From an uncultured Clostridia bacterium (lineage in GTDB: Bacteria > Bacillota > Clostridia > Oscillospirales > Acutalibacteraceae), in contig CAMOWP010000047.1 of NCBI GenBank assembly GCA_946628455.1, positions 1 through 11,357 on the forward strand: a DNA stretch of 11,357 nt, given 5' to 3'. Every line of letters begins with the position of its first letter. Positions within the stretch are counted from its first letter, which is position 1. Of this stretch, positions 7,521 through 11,357 are shown in pieces. The translations under genes and the position numbers were made by a program. Under the pieces are notes generated by a model. The model was not told the origin of the DNA. It did no database searches and saw nothing but the letters and a program-made list of their open reading frames with translations.

Positions 7521-7537
7521 CGGGCGCTGCCCGCACC
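7518..7537. repeat. GC-rich hairpin between hisI and hisE
   Basis: GCGGGC (7520-7525) and GCCCGC (7529-7534) form a perfect 6-bp stem around a GCT loop, extended by two more G-C pairs past a single bulged A (7535). There is no T-run after it, so it is not a canonical intrinsic terminator. In the his mRNA it could act as a processing or stabilising stem-loop that adjusts hisI against hisE expression, or be part of a REP-like element together with the adjoining heptamers. Function is unknown. Confidence 0.6.
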
Positions 7538-7557
7538 CGATTATAGTGAGAAAGCAA

Positions 7558-7881
7558 ATGGATTATATAAGAAACGATTACGAAACTATTCTTGCAAGAA
7601 GAGAGGCGAAGGAGGAAGGCTCCTACACCTGTTATCTCTTTGAGCAGGGGCTTGATAAAATTTTAAAGAAGGTCGGCGAGGAGAGCACCGAAATGGTCAT
7701 TGCCGCCAAAAACGGCGATAAGGACGAGACGGTGGGCGAAATCTGCGACCTTATTTACCATACTCTTGTTATGATGGTAAATGAAAATATAACAATAGAG
7801 GATGTTGAAGCCGTTCTCGCAAAGAGAGCGGAGAAGGCAGGCAACCTCAAAAAATTTCATAAGGTTGATAAGAATTCATAA
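7558..7881 (+). CDS. hisE: Phosphoribosyl-ATP pyrophosphatase
   Basis: All-alpha MazG-like pyrophosphohydrolase that converts PR-ATP to PR-AMP, the second pathway step. The 107 residues include GSYTCYLFEQG (21-31), the metal-binding KKVGEESTE segment (37-45) and the second EXXD motif GEICDLIYH (60-68), all typical of stand-alone HisE. I chose ATG 7558 because the N-terminus then resembles other HisE proteins. An in-frame GTG at 7546 would add four residues (MRKQ), and neither start has a clear Shine-Dalgarno, so the start is uncertain by 12 bp. It is separated from hisI by 61 bp of repeat and hairpin, the largest gap in the operon, and its stop overlaps the recJ start by one base (TAATG). Confidence 0.94.
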   Translation: MDYIRNDYETILARREAKEEGSYTCYLFEQGLDKILKKVGEESTEMVIAAKNGDKDETVGEICDLIYHTLVMMVNENITIEDVEAVLAKRAEKAGNLKKFHKVDKNS

Positions 7882-9917
7882 TGGCGTATAAAAAATGGAT
7901 AGTCAGAAGCGCTGATAAGGAAAAGGCGACTGAGCTTAGCGAAAAATTTAATATGGACGCGTTTATCGCCTATCTTCTTGTTTCAAGAGGGTTTGACGAC
8001 GCTCTTTCTGTCGGAACCTTTATAGGCGATTCCTTCGTTTCTGTCTCTCCGTTTAATTTTGCGGATATGGAGGAGGCGGCGTTTTGCATCGGCGACGCTA
8101 TAGATATGGGTGAAAAAATCTGTATCTACGGCGATTATGACTGCGACGGCGTAACCTCAACAGCCCTGCTTTACAGCTTTCTTAAGGATGAGGGCGCGGA
8201 TGTTTTTTATTACATCCCGTCACGAGAGGGCGAGGGCTACGGCCTCAATAACGCGGCTATTGATAAAATTCACGAAAAAGGCGCTGACCTTATAATTACC
8301 GTTGATAACGGCATAAGTTCAATTGAAGAGGCGGAGTATATTTACTCTCTCGGTATGAGGCTCGTTGTAACGGACCATCATCAGCTTTCCGATACTCTTC
8401 CGCGGGCTGAGGCTGTAATCAATCCTTACAGAAAAGAGAACACCCTTGAATTCAGGGATTACTGCGGAGTCGGCGTTGCGTTCAAGCTTGTGAGCGCTAT
8501 GTACGAGGGCGATATAAACGATATTGCCTCGCGGTTTATCGACCTTGTTGCTATTGGAACTATTGCGGACGTTGTTCCGCTTATTGATGAAAACAGAGCC
8601 TTCGTTAAAGCGGGGCTTGAAAAAATCAATAACTCGCCGAGAATGTCAGTTGCGGTTTTTAAAGCCGCAATGTCTCTTAACGATTCAAAAAAGGTGTTCT
8701 CAGCAGGGGATATAGCCTTTCAGCTTTGCCCGAGGATAAACGCCATGGGCAGAATGGACGACGCTTATAAGGCTGTTGAATTTCTGATTGACGAGGACGA
8801 GGAGAGCTGTAAGTTCAGGCTCGGACAGCTTAATGCGGAAAACTCTCACCGCCAGGAGACCGAAAGGGAAATACTTGAGGACGTTGAAAGGCAGATAAGC
8901 GAAAGACCCAGCATACTGAACAGAAGGGTTATTGTTGTTTCGGGAAACGGGTATCATAACGGAGTAGTCGGAATAGTTGCAAGCCATATCTGTGAAAAGT
9001 ACGGAAAGCCTGCGTTTATAATAGGCGTTGACGAAAACGGTATTGCCCGCGGTTCAGCGCGTTCAATTGAAGGCTTCAATATTTTTGAAGCGATTAATTT
9101 CTGCAAGGAGGATTTAATCCGTTTCGGAGGACATCCGCTTGCAGCAGGCGTGACTATGAAAAAAGAAAATCTTGACTCTTTTACAAAGCATATCAACGAG
9201 TATGCCCTGAGGGAATATGAATTAATGCCCGCTCCGAGCCTTACTCTTGACTGCAGGATTTCACCCGATTATCTCAGCCTTGATTTAGTTGATTCCTTAA
9301 GCGTTTTAGAGCCTTACGGCGCTTCAAATCTTCAGCCCGTTTTCGGCGTTTATTCGCTCAGGATAATTAACATAACGCCGCTCAGCGAGGGCAGGCACAT
9401 AAGGCTTGAGCTTGAAAAGAAGGGAAAGAGGATAAGGGTTGTCATATTCGGAACGCCATACAGCGAATTTCCTTATAAAATCGGTGATACCGTTAACGTT
9501 GCCGTTAAGGTTTCAAAAAACTTTTACAAAGAAAAATACTACCTGTCAGTTCAGGCGGTTGACATACATCTTTCCTCGGTTGACGGGGATAAATATTTTA
9601 AAGAGAAAAATGCTTATGAAAGCTTCAGGCTGACTAAAAGAGGGGATAAAAGCCTGTATCCTGACAGAGAGGTCTGCGCCGCAGTTTACAGATACCTCAA
9701 GGCCTGCGGCGGATATAATTTCACAACAGACGAGCTTTATTTCAGGCTGCAGGATAAGGTAACCTACGGGCAGCTGATTTTTGCGCTTGCCGCCTTCAGG
9801 CAGGCGGGGCTCATAAGCGTTGAGGATAAAATTACGCTTTTACCTGCAAATAATAAGGTAAAGCTTGACGAAACAGAGATTTTAAAAACCGTAAGGGAGA
9901 GGCTTAATATTGGCTGA
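7881..9917 (+). CDS. recJ: Single-stranded-DNA-specific 5'-3' exonuclease RecJ
   Basis: DHH-superfamily nuclease that degrades single-stranded DNA 5' to 3' in recombinational and mismatch repair. The 678 residues contain GDYDCDG (84-90), TVDNG (140-144) with D142, TDHHQ (164-168) and GTIADVVPL (226-234) in the DHH domain. The DHHA1 domain has GVVGIVASHI (361-370), ARGSARSIEG (389-398) and RFGGHPLAAG (414-423). A nucleic-acid-binding OB-like region follows at about 455-570, then a C-terminal extension longer than in E. coli RecJ (577 aa), as is common in Bacillota. The full motif set and length exclude the short NrnA-type DHH phosphoesterases. The ATG overlaps the hisE stop by one base with no good Shine-Dalgarno nearby, so translation probably depends on coupling to hisE. 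Confidence 0.96.
   Translation: MAYKKWIVRSADKEKATELSEKFNMDAFIAYLLVSRGFDDALSVGTFIGDSFVSVSPFNFADMEEAAFCIGDAIDMGEKICIYGDYDCDGVTSTALLYSFLKDEGADVFYYIPSREGEGYGLNNAAIDKIHEKGADLIITVDNGISSIEEAEYIYSLGMRLVVTDHHQLSDTLPRAEAVINPYRKENTLEFRDYCGVGVAFKLVSAMYEGDINDIASRFIDLVAIGTIADVVPLIDENRAFVKAGLEKINNSPRMSVAVFKAAMSLNDSKKVFSAGDIAFQLCPRINAMGRMDDAYKAVEFLIDEDEESCKFRLGQLNAENSHRQETEREILEDVERQISERPSILNRRVIVVSGNGYHNGVVGIVASHICEKYGKPAFIIGVDENGIARGSARSIEGFNIFEAINFCKEDLIRFGGHPLAAGVTMKKENLDSFTKHINEYALREYELMPAPSLTLDCRISPDYLSLDLVDSLSVLEPYGASNLQPVFGVYSLRIINITPLSEGRHIRLELEKKGKRIRVVIFGTPYSEFPYKIGDTVNVAVKVSKNFYKEKYYLSVQAVDIHLSSVDGDKYFKEKNAYESFRLTKRGDKSLYPDREVCAAVYRYLKACGGYNFTTDELYFRLQDKVTYGQLIFALAAFRQAGLISVEDKITLLPANNKVKLDETEILKTVRERLNIG
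9894..9902 (+). promoter_or_regulatory. Shine-Dalgarno that fixes the TTG start of rel
   Basis: AGGGAGAGG inside the last codons of recJ is strongly complementary to the 16S rRNA tail and ends 7 nt before the TTG at 9910. No ATG or GTG in the rel frame lies near it; the next codons (GCT GAG CAA ATC AAG) lead directly into the RelA/SpoT N-terminus. It therefore supports initiation at TTG 9910. Confidence 0.7.
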
Positions 9918-11357
9918 GCAAATCAAGTACGAGGATTATAACGACCATTTTGCTGATTTTTTTGAGGAGGTTGAAAAGAATCCCTCATATGACAGCGAAA
10001 GAATAAAGAGAGCGTATGAGCTTGCAAGGGAGGCGCACAAGGACCAGAGGCGTCGCTCGGGCGAGCCTTACATTATGCACCCTGTTGCTGTTGCAAAGAT
10101 TCTCTTTGATATGGGTATGGATAACGACTGTATTGTTTCAGCCCTCCTTCACGATGTTGTTGAGGATACAAAGTATTCTCTTGATTTTATCAAGGAGCAG
10201 TTCGGAGACGACGTCGCACTGCTTGTTGACGGCGTTACAAAGCTCGGCCAGGTTCCGCTTTCCTCGCGCGAGGAGGTGCAGGCGGAGAACATAAGAAAAA
10301 TGTTCATCGCCATGAATCAGGACGTAAGAGTTATCATTATCAAGCTTGCTGACAGGCTCCATAATATGAGAACGCTTCAGCATATGCCGCCTTATAAGCA
10401 GAGGCAGAAATCGCTTGAAACGCTTGAAATTTACGCTCCTATCGCTCACCGTCTCGGTATCCGTGCGTTTAAGGAGGAGATGGAGGACCTCGCAATCCGC
10501 TATCTTGACCCCGTTGCGTACCGCGATATTGAGAATAATCTTTCTATGAAGAAGGAGGAGGGCGAAAAGTTCCTCAGGGAGATTACCGACGAGCTTAAGG
10601 AAAAGCTGACTCCGCTTATGAAAAACTGCCAGATTACCTCAAGAGTTAAATCCGTTCACGGCATATTCAGAAAAATCTATCTCAGAGGCAAGAACTTTGA
10701 GGAAATCTATGATATTTACGCAGTAAGAATAATTGTTGATTCAATGATTGACTGCTATAACGCGCTCGGTATAGTTCACGATATGTTTATCCCTCTGCCG
10801 GGCAGATTCAAGGATTACATCTCAACCCCGAAGCCTAATATGTATCAGTCGCTCCATACAACCGTTCTCTCTCAGAAGGGCGTTCCTTTTGAAATACAGA
10901 TAAGAACGTGGGATATGCACAAAACGGCTGAATACGGCATTGCGGCGCACTGGAAATATAAGCTCGGCAAGGGCGGAACCGATAAGCTTGACAATTCGCT
11001 TCAGTGGATAAATCAGATGGTTGAAAACCAGAATACGGACGATGCCGCAGAGCTTGTTGCAACCATAAAGGGCGAGCTTGCGATTGACGAGATTTACGTT
11101 TTCACCCCGAAGGGAGACGTTAAGGCGCTTCCGAAAGGCTCAACTGTTATCGACTTTGCGTATGCCATTCACTCCGCGGTAGGCAATAAAATGGTCGGCG
11201 CTAAGGTCGACGGAAGAATCGTTCCGCTTGACACGGTAGTAAGAACAGGTCAGATTGTTGAGGTGCTTACCTCAAATCAGCAGGGAAAGGGTCCGTCAAG
11301 GGACTGGCTCAATATCGTAAAAACAAGCGAGGCGCGCTCAAAAATCCGCTCCTGGTT
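9910..11357 (+). CDS. rel: Bifunctional (p)ppGpp synthetase/hydrolase, RelA/SpoT family (5' part)
   Basis: Makes and degrades the stringent-response alarmone (p)ppGpp. 482 residues are visible; the gene runs off the window after the TGS domain. The hydrolase HD domain is intact: H57 (MHPVAVA), H81-D82 (LLHDVVEDT) and D148 (LADRLHNMRT). The synthetase domain has D268 (IYDIYAVR), RFKDYISTPK (299-308) with the RFKD form associated with bifunctional enzymes rather than the acidic EXDD of RelA, and catalytic-type E328 in EIQIRT. TGS spans about 393-455 (DEIYVFTPKGDVKALP), and a helical segment begins after it. Both activities should thus be present. The start is TTG 9910, overlapping the recJ stop by 8 nt, with a strong Shine-Dalgarno. 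B. subtilis has apt between recJ and relA; here the two genes overlap directly. Confidence 0.95.
   Translation, partial: MAEQIKYEDYNDHFADFFEEVEKNPSYDSERIKRAYELAREAHKDQRRRSGEPYIMHPVAVAKILFDMGMDNDCIVSALLHDVVEDTKYSLDFIKEQFGDDVALLVDGVTKLGQVPLSSREEVQAENIRKMFIAMNQDVRVIIIKLADRLHNMRTLQHMPPYKQRQKSLETLEIYAPIAHRLGIRAFKEEMEDLAIRYLDPVAYRDIENNLSMKKEEGEKFLREITDELKEKLTPLMKNCQITSRVKSVHGIFRKIYLRGKNFEEIYDIYAVRIIVDSMIDCYNALGIVHDMFIPLPGRFKDYISTPKPNMYQSLHTTVLSQKGVPFEIQIRTWDMHKTAEYGIAAHWKYKLGKGGTDKLDNSLQWINQMVENQNTDDAAELVATIKGELAIDEIYVFTPKGDVKALPKGSTVIDFAYAIHSAVGNKMVGAKVDGRIVPLDTVVRTGQIVEVLTSNQQGKGPSRDWLNIVKTSEARSKIRSW

Noticed and set aside
7518..7537. Intrinsic terminator splitting the his operon before hisE
   Set aside because: The GC stem is good, but it is followed by ACCCGATTATAG-like sequence without a U-tract.
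1..11357. Defence system, toxin-antitoxin, prophage or other accessory island
   Set aside because: All genes are recognisable core metabolism, replication, repair or stress genes with uniform codon use on one strand; no integrase, transposase or CRISPR-like array is seen.

Overview
The window is a compact, all-plus-strand stretch of chromosome that looks like a gut-type Clostridia (Bacillota, perhaps a Ruminococcaceae/Oscillospiraceae relative). The reasons are the PolC-type replicative polymerase, the separate short-form HisG with a HisZ partner (here fused), single-domain HisI and HisE, and the recJ to rel neighbourhood typical of Bacillota. The lineage is an inference from gene content; no rRNA or other marker is present. 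I see no mobile element, CRISPR, tRNA or rRNA. No gene-free stretch exceeds about 85 bases.

Layout. (1) 1-2866: 3' part of polC, whose 5' end lies outside the window. Its PHP domain runs on without the DEDD proofreading exonuclease that is normally inserted there. (2) 2867-2949: intergenic region with a good sigma-A promoter (TTGACA, 17 bp, TAGTAT) and a 15-bp-arm inverted repeat centred on the -10 box, very probably a repressor operator. (3) 2950-7881: histidine operon, hisZ-hisG (one fused ORF), hisD, hisB, hisA, hisI, hisE. hisH, hisF, hisC and a histidinol-phosphatase gene are absent from the cluster. A degenerate heptanucleotide repeat and a GC hairpin lie between hisI and hisE. (4) 7881-11357: recJ, then the 5' part of a bifunctional RelA/SpoT-type (p)ppGpp enzyme that starts with TTG inside the recJ end and runs off the window.

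From hisD to rel every junction is 14 bp or less or overlapping, except the hisI-hisE gap. No intrinsic terminator is visible anywhere, so the promoter at 2883-2911 may drive histidine synthesis, RecJ and the stringent-response enzyme as one transcript. The six histidine reading frames cover ATP-PRT (regulatory plus catalytic parts), PRA-PH (HisE), PRA-CH (HisI), ProFAR isomerase (HisA), IGP dehydratase (HisB) and histidinol dehydrogenase (HisD). IGP synthase (HisF/HisH), the aminotransferase and the phosphatase would have to be encoded elsewhere.

Most of the content is housekeeping. The points that deserve a second look are the exonuclease-less PolC, the HisZ-HisG fusion, the his operator, the missing hisF/hisH, and the apparent coupling of histidine synthesis to rel.
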